Shown here: piece after piece, positions 24,268 to 32,883 of the stretch
Layout: every line of letters starts with the position of its first letter
How positions within the stretch are numbered: position 1 is the stretch's first letter
Source: Candidatus Merdivivens pullicola
GTDB lineage: Bacteria; Bacteroidota; Bacteroidia; Bacteroidales; UBA932
Length of the DNA stretch: 46,978 nt
Direction of reading: 5' to 3'
Assembly (NCBI GenBank): GCA_017694945.1
Contig: JADIMA010000031.1
Location: 1-46,978 of the forward strand
Notes under the pieces: model-generated
What the model was told of the DNA's origin: nothing
Databases searched by the model: none
The model's input: only the letters and a program-made list of their open reading frames with translations
Translations under genes and position numbers: made by a program

Positions 24268-26523
24268 ATGTATTTGACTGCCGGTAATTTCATTCTCATC
24301 GCTTCCATAATCATTTTCGTCGCTCTGCTCGCGAGCCGGGCAAGTTATAAATTCGGGGTTCCGGTCCTGCTGCTTTTCCTTTTTACCGGGATGTTTTTCG
24401 GCTCCGACGGGCTCGGGCTCCAGTTCAACGACATGAACCTCGCACAGTTCATCGGCATGGTTTCGTTGAGCATCATCCTGTTTTCCGGAGGAATGGATAC
24501 GGATTACAAGAGCATAAGGCCGGTGCTTGCTCCCGGTCTGGCCCTGTCAACCGTAGGCGTTTTGCTTACTGCGCTTTTCACTGGGGTTTTCATATATTTC
24601 CTATGCAACAAGGTTTTCGACATGGCGGGATATACTCTGGTGTTCTCGCTGCTTCTTGCCTCTACCATGTCCTCCACGGATTCGGCATCGGTGTTCAATG
24701 TCCTCAGGAGCAGGAAAACAGGCCTCAAGCACAACCTTAAACCGCTTCTTGAGTTCGAAAGCGGCAGTAACGACCCGATGGCGTACATGCTTACGATAGT
24801 GCTGATACAGATATTGATGGGGGACAATTCTTCTTTCGGCTCTATACTTCTTACTTTCACGGCCCAGTTGGCAATCGGCGCCCTGGCCGGTTTCGGCGTG
24901 GGAAAACTTGCCGTCTGGGTTACAAACAAGATCAACCTGCATTTTTCGTCGCTTTATCCCATACTGATGCTCTGCATCATATTTTTCACTTTTTCAATAA
25001 CCGACCTGATCAAGGGGAACGGATACCTCGCTGTATATATTGCAGGCATGGTCGTGGGAAACAGCCCATTGGTGAACAAGCGCGAAACGGCGAAATTCCT
25101 CGATGGCATGACATGGCTTTTCCAGATAGTCATATTCCTTACCCTCGGCCTTTTGGTGAATCCGTCGGAAATGCTTCCCATAGTTGTTCCGGGGCTTTTG
25201 ATCGCCCTGTTCATGATATTGGTGGGCCGTCCTTTAAGTGTTTTTCTGACGATGCTTCCGTTCAGAAAATTTTCTTTGCGCTGCAAAGCCTATATTTCAT
25301 GGGTGGGTCTCAGGGGCGCGGCTCCTATAATATTCGCCACTTATCCTGTAATCGAAGGCGTCCCGGGGGCGCGCAACATATTCAACATAGTGTTCTTCAT
25401 TACGCTGATATCCTTGTTGGTGCAGGGGACTACGGTGAATTATTTCGCGAAACTTTTCAGGCTGACGGCTTCTTCGCCGAAAGAAGGCAATGATTTCGGC
25501 GTGGAACTTCCGGAGGATCTCAATTCCAAGGTATGGGATATCACAGTCGATGAGAAAATCCTTTCCAAGGGGCCCCTGCTTATGGACGTCGGCTTTCCGA
25601 AAGGGGTGCTTGCCATAATGGTAAAACGCGGGGACGAGTATAAAGTGCCTAACGGCGACATGCGCCTTGAAGTGGGGGACAAGATGCTTCTGATTTCGGC
25701 AGATACGCCTTTTATACCGGACAAGGAAAACATTTCGCCTGAAGCCATTGAAAACTATCTGAGGATTTTCCCTGAAGGCCAGTGCTGCCCTTTTGAACCG
25801 GTTTCCCACCAGAGGCCGGACAGGGACTATCATCTGGTACTTTATATACATGGCATGGGCGGAGGCGGGGACAGCCGTATCCCGGCGATACTTTCGGACG
25901 AACTTCCGTCGGACAGATATCATATAGTCGTAAGGACATATTCGTTTGATCCGGACGAGGCTTACGGGCAGATCGCTTCGTGGATGGATGAACTGAAGCC
26001 CGATCTGATAGTGGGCGAATCCCTCGGAGCATTGCAGGCCATCCGTGTGAAAGGCATTCCGCACATCCTTGTTTCCCCTTCGCTGAACGCTCCGTTGTAC
26101 CTTTATGCTGCATCTTTCCTCGTGTGGATTCCGGGAATGAGGTCTTTGTTCGACAGGATATACCGTCCCAAGCCCGGTGACAGGCAGGAACTGCATTTCA
26201 GGGCGCGGCTGCTTCATTCCTATTTGGGACATCGCCGCCGGGCTTTGATGCGCTCTCCGAAAGAACTGGGAGAGCGTGCGGATTATTTTTTCGCCTTTTT
26301 CGGGGATAAAGACCATTACCGCCGGAGCGGCATAGTTTCAATATCCACGTATGAAAAATATTTTTTCCATACCCGCAAATGCCGGGTGCTTTCCGATACT
26401 GACAGCGGTACATATCCGACATATGCCGTCTATCATGGAGGGCATTTCATGGAAGAAGAGAACGTGAGGCTCCTCCTCGCTCCGAAAATCGCGGAAGTGC
26501 TTTCGCGCGGCAAGTGTTCCTAA
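24268..26523 (+). CDS. K+/H+ antiporter (CPA1, NhaP2-like) with RCK_C domain fused to a C-terminal alpha/beta-hydrolase domain
   Basis: A 751-residue inner-membrane protein in three parts. Residues 1 to about 400 are a CPA-type cation/proton exchanger with 12-13 hydrophobic segments and the conserved STDSASVF and FESGSNDPMAY (acidic ND) motifs. Residues of about 405-477 are a cytosolic RCK_C (TrkA_C) domain ending GDKMLLISAD, usual for K+/H+ antiporters, which stop near here. Instead the frame continues through a linker into a third domain (about 520-751) with alpha/beta-hydrolase signs: LYIHGMGGGGDS (oxyanion region), nucleophile elbow GESLG with S585, FFGDKD with D680 or D682, and HGGHFM with H726. 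The ATG at 24268 is preferred over a TTG at 24241, which lies inside the promoter box. The stop overlaps the SLC13 gene's stop by 4 bases. Confidence 0.9.
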   Translation: MYLTAGNFILIASIIIFVALLASRASYKFGVPVLLLFLFTGMFFGSDGLGLQFNDMNLAQFIGMVSLSIILFSGGMDTDYKSIRPVLAPGLALSTVGVLLTALFTGVFIYFLCNKVFDMAGYTLVFSLLLASTMSSTDSASVFNVLRSRKTGLKHNLKPLLEFESGSNDPMAYMLTIVLIQILMGDNSSFGSILLTFTAQLAIGALAGFGVGKLAVWVTNKINLHFSSLYPILMLCIIFFTFSITDLIKGNGYLAVYIAGMVVGNSPLVNKRETAKFLDGMTWLFQIVIFLTLGLLVNPSEMLPIVVPGLLIALFMILVGRPLSVFLTMLPFRKFSLRCKAYISWVGLRGAAPIIFATYPVIEGVPGARNIFNIVFFITLISLLVQGTTVNYFAKLFRLTASSPKEGNDFGVELPEDLNSKVWDITVDEKILSKGPLLMDVGFPKGVLAIMVKRGDEYKVPNGDMRLEVGDKMLLISADTPFIPDKENISPEAIENYLRIFPEGQCCPFEPVSHQRPDRDYHLVLYIHGMGGGGDSRIPAILSDELPSDRYHIVVRTYSFDPDEAYGQIASWMDELKPDLIVGESLGALQAIRVKGIPHILVSPSLNAPLYLYAASFLVWIPGMRSLFDRIYRPKPGDRQELHFRARLLHSYLGHRRRALMRSPKELGERADYFFAFFGDKDHYRRSGIVSISTYEKYFFHTRKCRVLSDTDSGTYPTYAVYHGGHFMEEENVRLLLAPKIAEVLSRGKCS

Positions 26524-28385
26524 AACGGGAACAACAGGGGCAGTACGAATATCATTACTATGCCCATGATGATTTGCAGGGGCAGTCCTACCTTGATATA
26601 GTCCATGAATCTGTATTGCCCGGCAGGCATGACGAGGGCGTTCGGCGGTGTGGAAAAAGGCGAGGCGAAGCACATGCTTGCCCCGACTGCCACCGCGAAC
26701 AGCAACGGTACCGGGCTTATGCCCATCTGGGCGGCGCTCTGCATGGCGATAGGAGCGAGCAGGACGGCTGTCGCCGTATTGCTGATGAACATGGTCATGA
26801 GGGATGTGGTAAAATATATTCCGGCCATGAGGGCGAACGGGCCGTAACTTCCGAGTCCTTGTACAAGGGTGTTGGAAATCCATGCCGATGCTCCGGTCTT
26901 TTCAAGTGCGAGCGACATCGGCATCATGGCGGCTATCAGTACTACGCTTTCCCAGTTGATTGTCTTGTAAGCCGCTTCAACGTTGCGGATGCAGCCGGTC
27001 AGCACCATCAGGATTGCCGCAATCATGACAGCCGTGACGGGTTCCACCGGTATGAAGTCGAATACCATCATTCCTATCATCAGGAGCATTATTGCACCGG
27101 CTACAGGGGCTTTGTAGTCCAGGGTCACCTTGGCCGCTTCTGTCAGAGGCTGGCCGAGTACGACCCAGTCGGCATCCTCTTTGTTCAGACGGGCGATGTT
27201 GCCCCAGCTTCCCTGCACCAGCATTACGTCTCCGCCATGCACCTTTACCTCCCCGAGGTCATGAAGGAGGTATTCGTTTCTGCGCCTGATTCCGAGTACG
27301 TTTATGTTGAATTTTCCACGCAGGTCTATGTCCTTGATGCTTTTGTTGATCAGTCCGGAAGTCGGGACTATGATGATTTCCGCAATGCCTATTTCATAAA
27401 AGTCCAGAGAACTGTTTCCGTGGACGTCCTTGGCTGCCGCCTCTTCTGTGCGGTGTTCATCGAGGATGTCCATGCTGTACTGTCCCGCAAATTTCCTCAC
27501 TTCGTCGAAATCTCCCGAAACGTACAGGATGTCCCCGCCTTCAAGCGTGGTGTCGGGAGAGGTGAACTGGGTTATGGTTTTGAGGAATCTGTATTTGGAC
27601 GAGTCTCCTCTGCGGATTTCCATGATGTTCAATCCGAATTTCCTGCGGATGTCCAGTTCGATGATGGACTTGCCGATTGCTGTCGAATCGCTGCTGACCT
27701 CCACCCTGAAAAGGTTGCTGGAAAGTCCGTATTCCTTGACCAGTTGCTGGAGGGTCTTGCCGCCGGAGCCGGCATTTTTTTTCTTTTTGCCGCTGAGGAA
27801 AATCTTGCTGAGCGGCATCAACACTATAATGCCCACTGCTACGCATACAAGGCCAACGGGCAGGAAGGAGAAGAATGAAAGCCCTTCGAGTCCGGACGAT
27901 ATCAGTGCGTCGTTGATTACAAGGTTGGGCGGCGTACCGATGAGCGTCATCATTCCTCCCATGCTGCTGGCGAAGGCCAGCGGCATCAGAAAACGGCTCG
28001 GAGAGACATTCGCGCTTGCAGCGAGACTTACTACGATAGGAAGCATCAGAGCAACCGTGCCGGTGTTGCTCACGAATGCCCCTATCGCCGAAGTCACCAG
28101 TATCACCAGCAGGAAAAGCCTTGTCTCGCTTTTCCCGGCAAGGCGGAGTATTTTTGAACTGATCATCTTGGCCAGTCCGGTCTGGAAAATGGCCCCTCCG
28201 ACCACGAAAAGCCCAATCATCATGATTACGACCGAGTTGGAGAAACCTGACAATGCTTCTTCAGGTGTCAGTATCTGGCATACGAGCAATGCCACAAGCG
28301 CACATAGTGCGACCAAATCAGAACGTACTTTGCCGTTAACGAAAAATATGGCGGAAAGTACGAGTATTCCTATCGTAATCCACAT
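26520..28385 (-). CDS. SLC13/DASS family anion transporter with two RCK_C domains
   Basis: A 621-residue polytopic inner-membrane transporter of the divalent anion:Na+ symporter type. The two inverted-repeat SNT motifs are present, SNTGTVALML and SNTATAVLL, together with LIGTPPNLVI. Two RCK_C (TrkA_C) regulatory domains are inserted in the middle cytosolic loop (about residues 220-305 and 325-400), as in many bacterial SLC13 permeases. The substrate could be sulfate, a dicarboxylate or another anion and cannot be read. It is the last gene of the seven-gene run that starts at ftcD, 31 bases after the flavodiiron gene with no promoter box between. It may move a substrate or product of histidine degradation, but that is inference. 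It ends with a 4-base overlap with the antiporter gene. Confidence 0.9.
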   Translation of the reverse strand: MWITIGILVLSAIFFVNGKVRSDLVALCALVALLVCQILTPEEALSGFSNSVVIMMIGLFVVGGAIFQTGLAKMISSKILRLAGKSETRLFLLVILVTSAIGAFVSNTGTVALMLPIVVSLAASANVSPSRFLMPLAFASSMGGMMTLIGTPPNLVINDALISSGLEGLSFFSFLPVGLVCVAVGIIVLMPLSKIFLSGKKKKNAGSGGKTLQQLVKEYGLSSNLFRVEVSSDSTAIGKSIIELDIRRKFGLNIMEIRRGDSSKYRFLKTITQFTSPDTTLEGGDILYVSGDFDEVRKFAGQYSMDILDEHRTEEAAAKDVHGNSSLDFYEIGIAEIIIVPTSGLINKSIKDIDLRGKFNINVLGIRRRNEYLLHDLGEVKVHGGDVMLVQGSWGNIARLNKEDADWVVLGQPLTEAAKVTLDYKAPVAGAIMLLMIGMMVFDFIPVEPVTAVMIAAILMVLTGCIRNVEAAYKTINWESVVLIAAMMPMSLALEKTGASAWISNTLVQGLGSYGPFALMAGIYFTTSLMTMFISNTATAVLLAPIAMQSAAQMGISPVPLLFAVAVGASMCFASPFSTPPNALVMPAGQYRFMDYIKVGLPLQIIMGIVMIFVLPLLFPF

Positions 28386-28416
28386 GGCCGGAGGTTTTTA
28401 ATGGTTTATATAAAAA

Positions 28417-29580
28417 TTATTTTGCCAGAAGTTCTTCTATCATTGCGTTTATCGCTTCCTTGTCGCATTCTTTCATCGTAGAACGGATAGTGACCGAGTT
28501 CTCGCATATTGTGATGTTTTTCATTCCTTCAAGGGCGGCGCGCATTATACGGCCTGCGCTCGGAGCCCATGAACCATTTTCAACGATAGCGACTTTTCTG
28601 TTCTGGAAGTTCTTTGCTTTCAAATGGTTCAGGAATTTCTCCATAGGAGGGAACACTCCTGCATCGTAAGATGATGCTGCGAGAATCATCCTGTCGAATC
28701 TGAATGCGTCCGCAACCGCCTTGTGCATGTCGTCGCGTGAAAGGTCGGATACGACAACGGTTGCGCCTCTTGAGCGGAGTTCCTCGGCGATGTAGCGTGC
28801 GGTTTTTGCGGTATTACCGTGTATCGATGCAAATGCTACGAGGATTCCTTCTTCCTCTGGACGGTAGCTGCTCCAGATGTCGTATTTTTCAATATAATGG
28901 CCGAGATTCTCTTTCAGGATAGGGCCGTGGAGAGGGGCGATGATCCGGATGTCGAGTGCCGATGCCTTTTTGAGCAGGGCCTGCACCTGGGCTCCGTATT
29001 TTCCCACTATATTGATAAAGTATCTTCTGGCTTCGTCGTCCCACGGTTCGTCGGTATCCATTGCTCCGAATTTTCCGAAACCGTCGGCTGAGAACAGTAT
29101 CTTTTCAGTACTCTCGTATGAAACCATGACTTCAGGCCAGTGTACCATCGGAGCCATTACGAAAGTGAGTGCATGCTTGCCGAGAGCCAGCGTTTCGCCT
29201 TCTTCAACCGGTTTCATGCGGGCAGGCACTATGTCGCTGAAAAACTGGCCGATCATGCCTGACGCCTTTTTGCTCAGCACGATTGTCGCATCCGGGTATT
29301 TCTCTGCGAAAACTGCTATGCTTCCGGCATGGTCCGGTTCAAGATGGTGCACGATGAGATAATCCGGTTTCCTTCCTCCGAGTGCGTTTTCCAGATTGGC
29401 GAGCCATTGGCTGCAGCGTCTGAGGTCAACCGTATCGAGGACTGCCGTCTTGCCGTCGAGGATGACATAAGAGTTATAGGTGACTCCGTCAGGTACCCTG
29501 TACTGGCTTTCAAACAGGTCTATGTCCTTGTCGTCAACACCGATGTATTTGATGTCTGGTGAGATGTAAATGTCGTTCAT
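28417..29580 (-). CDS. FprA family A-type flavoprotein (flavodiiron protein)
   Basis: A 387-residue cytosolic flavodiiron protein that reduces O2 to water, or NO to N2O, protecting anaerobes. The N-terminal metallo-beta-lactamase-like domain has the diiron ligand set: HLEPDH (H79, E81, D83, H84), a later His in VHWPEVM, Asp in FSADGFG and His in PLHGPI. The C-terminal flavodoxin domain binds FMN through VAFASIHGNTAKTARY. Length matches the A-type, two-domain class, without an attached rubredoxin or reductase domain, so it needs an external electron donor. It follows the acetyltransferase gene by 14 bases within the hut-led operon. O2 versus NO preference is not decided by these motifs. Confidence 0.95.
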   Translation of the reverse strand: MNDIYISPDIKYIGVDDKDIDLFESQYRVPDGVTYNSYVILDGKTAVLDTVDLRRCSQWLANLENALGGRKPDYLIVHHLEPDHAGSIAVFAEKYPDATIVLSKKASGMIGQFFSDIVPARMKPVEEGETLALGKHALTFVMAPMVHWPEVMVSYESTEKILFSADGFGKFGAMDTDEPWDDEARRYFINIVGKYGAQVQALLKKASALDIRIIAPLHGPILKENLGHYIEKYDIWSSYRPEEEGILVAFASIHGNTAKTARYIAEELRSRGATVVVSDLSRDDMHKAVADAFRFDRMILAASSYDAGVFPPMEKFLNHLKAKNFQNRKVAIVENGSWAPSAGRIMRAALEGMKNITICENSVTIRSTMKECDKEAINAMIEELLAK

Positions 29581-29594
29581 GTCGTTTTAATTAA

Positions 29595-30116
29595 TTATTG
29601 TTCTGTATTGTAAACTTTCCTGCGGATCGTGTCCGCCCATTTTTTATCATATCCTTTGTCCGTCATTATGAACATAGGCACAGGCTTCCCGCCTTTGGAA
29701 TACGGGGGCTGCAAATAGTCCCTGTCGCTGACGGTCATTCCGAGTCTTTCGTAAAAACGGATTCTTCTTGAAGCGGTTTCATTGTCCGGACGTTCCACTT
29801 CGATGACATGGGGCTTGTCCGAGGACGAGAGTATTTCTGAAAAAATAGTTGCCCCGTAACCTTTGTTCCTGGCTGACGGAGCGGTCGCGAAATGCTCCAT
29901 GTATATGAAGTCCTGAAAATCCCATCCTGTTATGAAGCCGATCAGTTCCTTGTCCATGTATGCAGCGGTCAGCCGGAACGACTTTTCGCCGTCAAGCAGG
30001 TGCATTACCCTGTCCCATTCGCGCCTTTCTTCGGGCGGGAATGCTTCCGTGTATATTTTCTTTATCGTTTCAAGATCTGTTCTTGAAATACTGTGTCCGT
30101 CAATCAGCCTTAACAT
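29595..30116 (-). CDS. GNAT family N-acetyltransferase
   Basis: A 173-residue cytosolic acetyltransferase. The acetyl-CoA motif A is APSARNKGYGATIFSEI, preceded by a strand (YMEHFATA). The second Asn/Tyr region is RRIRFYERLGM, which is standard for GNAT enzymes. The tail after about residue 140 (PPYSKGGKPVPMFIM...) is a family-specific extension. The substrate is unknown. It sits between hutI (14 bases upstream) and the flavodiiron gene (14 bases downstream), so it is transcribed with histidine degradation. It might act on an amino acid or a small amine made there, but there is no sequence evidence for that. Start chosen at ATG 30116, which leaves a normal gap after hutI. Confidence 0.88.
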   Translation of the reverse strand: MLRLIDGHSISRTDLETIKKIYTEAFPPEERREWDRVMHLLDGEKSFRLTAAYMDKELIGFITGWDFQDFIYMEHFATAPSARNKGYGATIFSEILSSSDKPHVIEVERPDNETASRRIRFYERLGMTVSDRDYLQPPYSKGGKPVPMFIMTDKGYDKKWADTIRRKVYNTEQ

Positions 30117-30130
30117 GTTTGAACCAATGA

Positions 30131-31372
30131 TTAATCTATTGCTTTACCTCCGGCGATCACTTTCCGTATCAGCGGTGTCTGGTAACTGTATGGGAGGTAG
30201 GCGAGCGAAGGCATCGGGGCGGTTATGATCAGGTTCGCCTTTTTCCCTTTTGTTATTGATCCGACTGTGTCGCTTATGCCCATGGCGTATGCGGTATTGA
30301 GCGTGCATGCGTTCAATGCCTGGTTCGGAGTTAGTTTCATCTTTATGCACCCCAGGGCCATGACGAAGCGCATGTTGCCGCTTGGGGAAGAACCGGGGTT
30401 GTAGTCTGAAGCCAGGGCGACTCCGAGCCCCTCCCTGATGAAGTCTTTTGCAGCGCCGTAAGGCATTCCGAGGAAAAACGAGGCTCCCGGAAGCATCGTA
30501 GGCATTGTGCCGGAGCCTTTCAAGGCTTCTATTTCGGCCTGTGTGGTGCGTTCAAGATGGTCAACCGAAAGGGCATTGTGGCTTACCCCGACCTGGACTC
30601 CGCCTGAAACCGCGAGTTCGTTTGCGTGGATTTTGGGCCTCATCCCGTATCTGGCCCCTGCTTCCATGATCGCCGCAGTTTCTTCGACCGTGAAAAATCC
30701 CTGGTCGCAGAATACATCGACAAACTCGGCAAGTCCCTCCGCCGCGACAGCGGGAATCATCTCCGAGCAGACAAGTTTTACATAATCGGCCTGTCTTCCC
30801 CTGTATGCCCGTCCTACATCGTGCGCTCCGAGGAACGTGGCCTTGATGATGACAGGGACTGTTTCCTTGATCCGCTTTATGACACGGAGCATTTTCAGTT
30901 CGTCCCCGGTCGTAAGTCCGTATCCGCTTTTGATTTCAAGCGCGCCGGTTCCCATCCGCATCACTTCCCTGACTCTTTCCAAAGACTGTCGGTAAAGTTC
31001 CTCTTCAGACGTGTTGTGGAGGAGATCCGCCGAATTGAGGATGCCTCCTCCGCGTCTTGCTATGTCTTCGTATGAAAGACCGTTGATCTTGTCAAGGAAC
31101 TCCCCGTCGCGGCTTCCTGCATATACGACATGCGAATGCGAGTCACAGAAAGACGGGAGCAGGAAACCTCCCACGGCGTCTGTCACCGTGTCGAAACCGT
31201 TTTCTTCCGGCATTTCGTCCGAAGGGCCGTATGTCGCGATTAACCCGTCCTCAATGGCGAGGTATGCGTTTTCAAGGGTTCCGACGGCATCCATGGCGGC
31301 TCCTTCCTTGCGGAGGGAGCCGTCTTCAAGTATGCCGGCGATAGTGCCTATGTTTTTTATTAAATGTCTCAT
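30131..31372 (-). CDS. hutI: Imidazolonepropionase HutI
   Basis: A 413-residue amidohydrolase that opens 4-imidazolone-5-propionate to N-formimino-glutamate, the third step of histidine degradation, in the cytosol. Metal and substrate motifs fit: SHSHVVYAGSRDGEF for the first His pair, FLGAHDVG, KIHANELA and DYNPGSSPSGNM for later ligands and the substrate pocket. Length is normal. The start ATG overlaps the hutH stop by one base (TAATG), an arrangement typical of translational coupling. Context in a complete hut set makes the call secure. Confidence 0.95.
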   Translation of the reverse strand: MRHLIKNIGTIAGILEDGSLRKEGAAMDAVGTLENAYLAIEDGLIATYGPSDEMPEENGFDTVTDAVGGFLLPSFCDSHSHVVYAGSRDGEFLDKINGLSYEDIARRGGGILNSADLLHNTSEEELYRQSLERVREVMRMGTGALEIKSGYGLTTGDELKMLRVIKRIKETVPVIIKATFLGAHDVGRAYRGRQADYVKLVCSEMIPAVAAEGLAEFVDVFCDQGFFTVEETAAIMEAGARYGMRPKIHANELAVSGGVQVGVSHNALSVDHLERTTQAEIEALKGSGTMPTMLPGASFFLGMPYGAAKDFIREGLGVALASDYNPGSSPSGNMRFVMALGCIKMKLTPNQALNACTLNTAYAMGISDTVGSITKGKKANLIITAPMPSLAYLPYSYQTPLIRKVIAGGKAID

Positions 31373-32847
31373 TATTTTCTGATGAATTCGATTGATTTTT
31401 CAATGAGCGGGTGCATGTACCTGTCTTCATCGACGAAAGGAACCTCTTTGCGGTAATCGGCGAATATTTTTTCGATTGCAGGTGAGGACTTCAGCGGACG
31501 GCGGAATTCAAGGGCCTGTGCCGAATTGAGCAGTTCGATTGCGAGCACCCTTTCTGTGTTGAGTACGACCCTTACGAGTTTGGTGGCCGCATTCGCGCCC
31601 ATGCTCACATGGTCTTCCTGTCCCTGTGATGAAGGGATTGAATCGACTGACGCCGGCATGCAGAGTCCTTTGCTCTGGCTTACGATTGAAGCCGCCGTAT
31701 ATTGTGGAATCATGAAGCCGCTGTTCAGTCCCGGTTTTGCAACGAGGAATTTAGGCAGTCCCCTTTCTCCTGAAATCAGAAGGTAAATCCTTCTTTCGGA
31801 AATGTTTGCGAGTTCGGCCATGGCGATTGCCAGAAAATCCATTGCCAGGGCGATAGGCTGTCCGTGGAAGTTTCCTGCGGAAATTATCAGGTCTTCGTCA
31901 GGGAAAACGGTTGGGTTGTCGGTCGCACTGTTGATTTCTGTCTCTATCACTGAACTTACATATGCGATGGTGTCTTTGGTCGCTCCATGCACCTGTGGTA
32001 TGCATCTGAACGAATAAGGATCCTGGACATGTGTCTTAGGCTGTCTGATGAGTTCGCTTCCTTCAAGGAGTTCGCGGAAGCGGTCCGCCGTGGCTGCCTG
32101 TCCCTTATGCGCCCTGACCTTGTGTACCTGGGGATAGAAAGGTTCGATCCTTCCGTCAAATGCTTCAAGGGACATTGCTCCGATTCTGTCCGCCCATTCG
32201 CTCAGTCTTTCCGCCTGTATCAGAGACCATACGCCGTGTGCGCTCATGAACTGGGTTCCGTTCAGCAGTGCAAGTCCTTCCTTTGACTGCAACCTGATTG
32301 GTTCCCAACCGAATTTCTTCCATACTTCGGCTGACGGCTGCACCCTGCCTTCGTACTCTACTTCGCCCATTCCGATGAGCGGCAGGCAGAGATGTGCGAG
32401 AGGGGCGAGGTCGCCTGATGCTCCGAGGGAGCCCTGCTGGTAAACGACAGGTATGATGTCGTTGTTGAACATGTCAATGAGTCTCTGGACGGTGGCCAGT
32501 TGGACACCTGAATTGCCGTATGAAAGGGACTGGATTTTGAGCAGCAGGATGATTTTCACTATTTCGGGCGAAACCCTTTCTCCTGTGCCGCATGCATGGG
32601 ACATTACCAGATTGTGCTGGAGTTGCGAGAGGTCGTCTGCCGGGATTGTTATGTTGCACAGAGAACCGAAACCGGTGGTCACTCCATAGACCGGCCGTCC
32701 GATGTCTTCCATTTTGGTGTCAAGGTATTTCCTGCATTTTTCAATGTCGGCTTTGGCTTCTTCTCCAAGGTCGAGTTTGTAACCTTTCTCTATTATTTCT
32801 CGTACTCTTTCTATTGTGAGACGCTCATGTGATATGTGATGAATCAT
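31372..32847 (-). CDS. hutH: Histidine ammonia-lyase HutH
   Basis: A 491-residue aromatic amino acid lyase that removes ammonia from L-histidine to give urocanate, the first step of the pathway. The MIO cofactor forms from the Ala-Ser-Gly triplet at residues 143-145 in GSLGASGDLAPL. An early Tyr in YGVTTGFGSL and the PSSQGQEDHVSMG segment (Glu in the active site) are as in HutH. Length agrees with the bacterial enzyme (about 500). It begins 36 bases after hutU and shares one base with hutI. Phenylalanine or tyrosine ammonia-lyases have the same fold, but the hut context makes histidine the substrate. Confidence 0.96.
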   Translation of the reverse strand: MIHHISHERLTIERVREIIEKGYKLDLGEEAKADIEKCRKYLDTKMEDIGRPVYGVTTGFGSLCNITIPADDLSQLQHNLVMSHACGTGERVSPEIVKIILLLKIQSLSYGNSGVQLATVQRLIDMFNNDIIPVVYQQGSLGASGDLAPLAHLCLPLIGMGEVEYEGRVQPSAEVWKKFGWEPIRLQSKEGLALLNGTQFMSAHGVWSLIQAERLSEWADRIGAMSLEAFDGRIEPFYPQVHKVRAHKGQAATADRFRELLEGSELIRQPKTHVQDPYSFRCIPQVHGATKDTIAYVSSVIETEINSATDNPTVFPDEDLIISAGNFHGQPIALAMDFLAIAMAELANISERRIYLLISGERGLPKFLVAKPGLNSGFMIPQYTAASIVSQSKGLCMPASVDSIPSSQGQEDHVSMGANAATKLVRVVLNTERVLAIELLNSAQALEFRRPLKSSPAIEKIFADYRKEVPFVDEDRYMHPLIEKSIEFIRK

Positions 32848-32883
32848 TTTTTCGTTTTTTAAGTAAAATGTAAATCGGGAAAA

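Noticed and set aside
24241-24270. TTG start giving a longer antiporter protein
   Set aside because: The TTG forms part of the TAAATTTG promoter box; the ATG at 24268 starts directly at the first membrane segment.
25720-25830. Frameshift or assembly join between separate antiporter and hydrolase genes
   Set aside because: The frame is continuous and the linker reads as normal protein, with no homopolymer run suggesting an error. I kept the fusion as real but listed the test.
25297-26316. 339-codon minus-strand frame under the antiporter-hydrolase gene
   Set aside because: The plus strand carries recognisable antiporter and hydrolase motifs; the antisense product is basic and motif-free.
26514-27878. 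454-codon open frame on the plus strand antisense to the SLC13 gene
   Set aside because: It mirrors a GC-rich gene with clear SNT and RCK_C motifs on the minus strand. The translation is low-complexity (His-, Arg- and Tyr-rich) with no domain, so it is a coding shadow.
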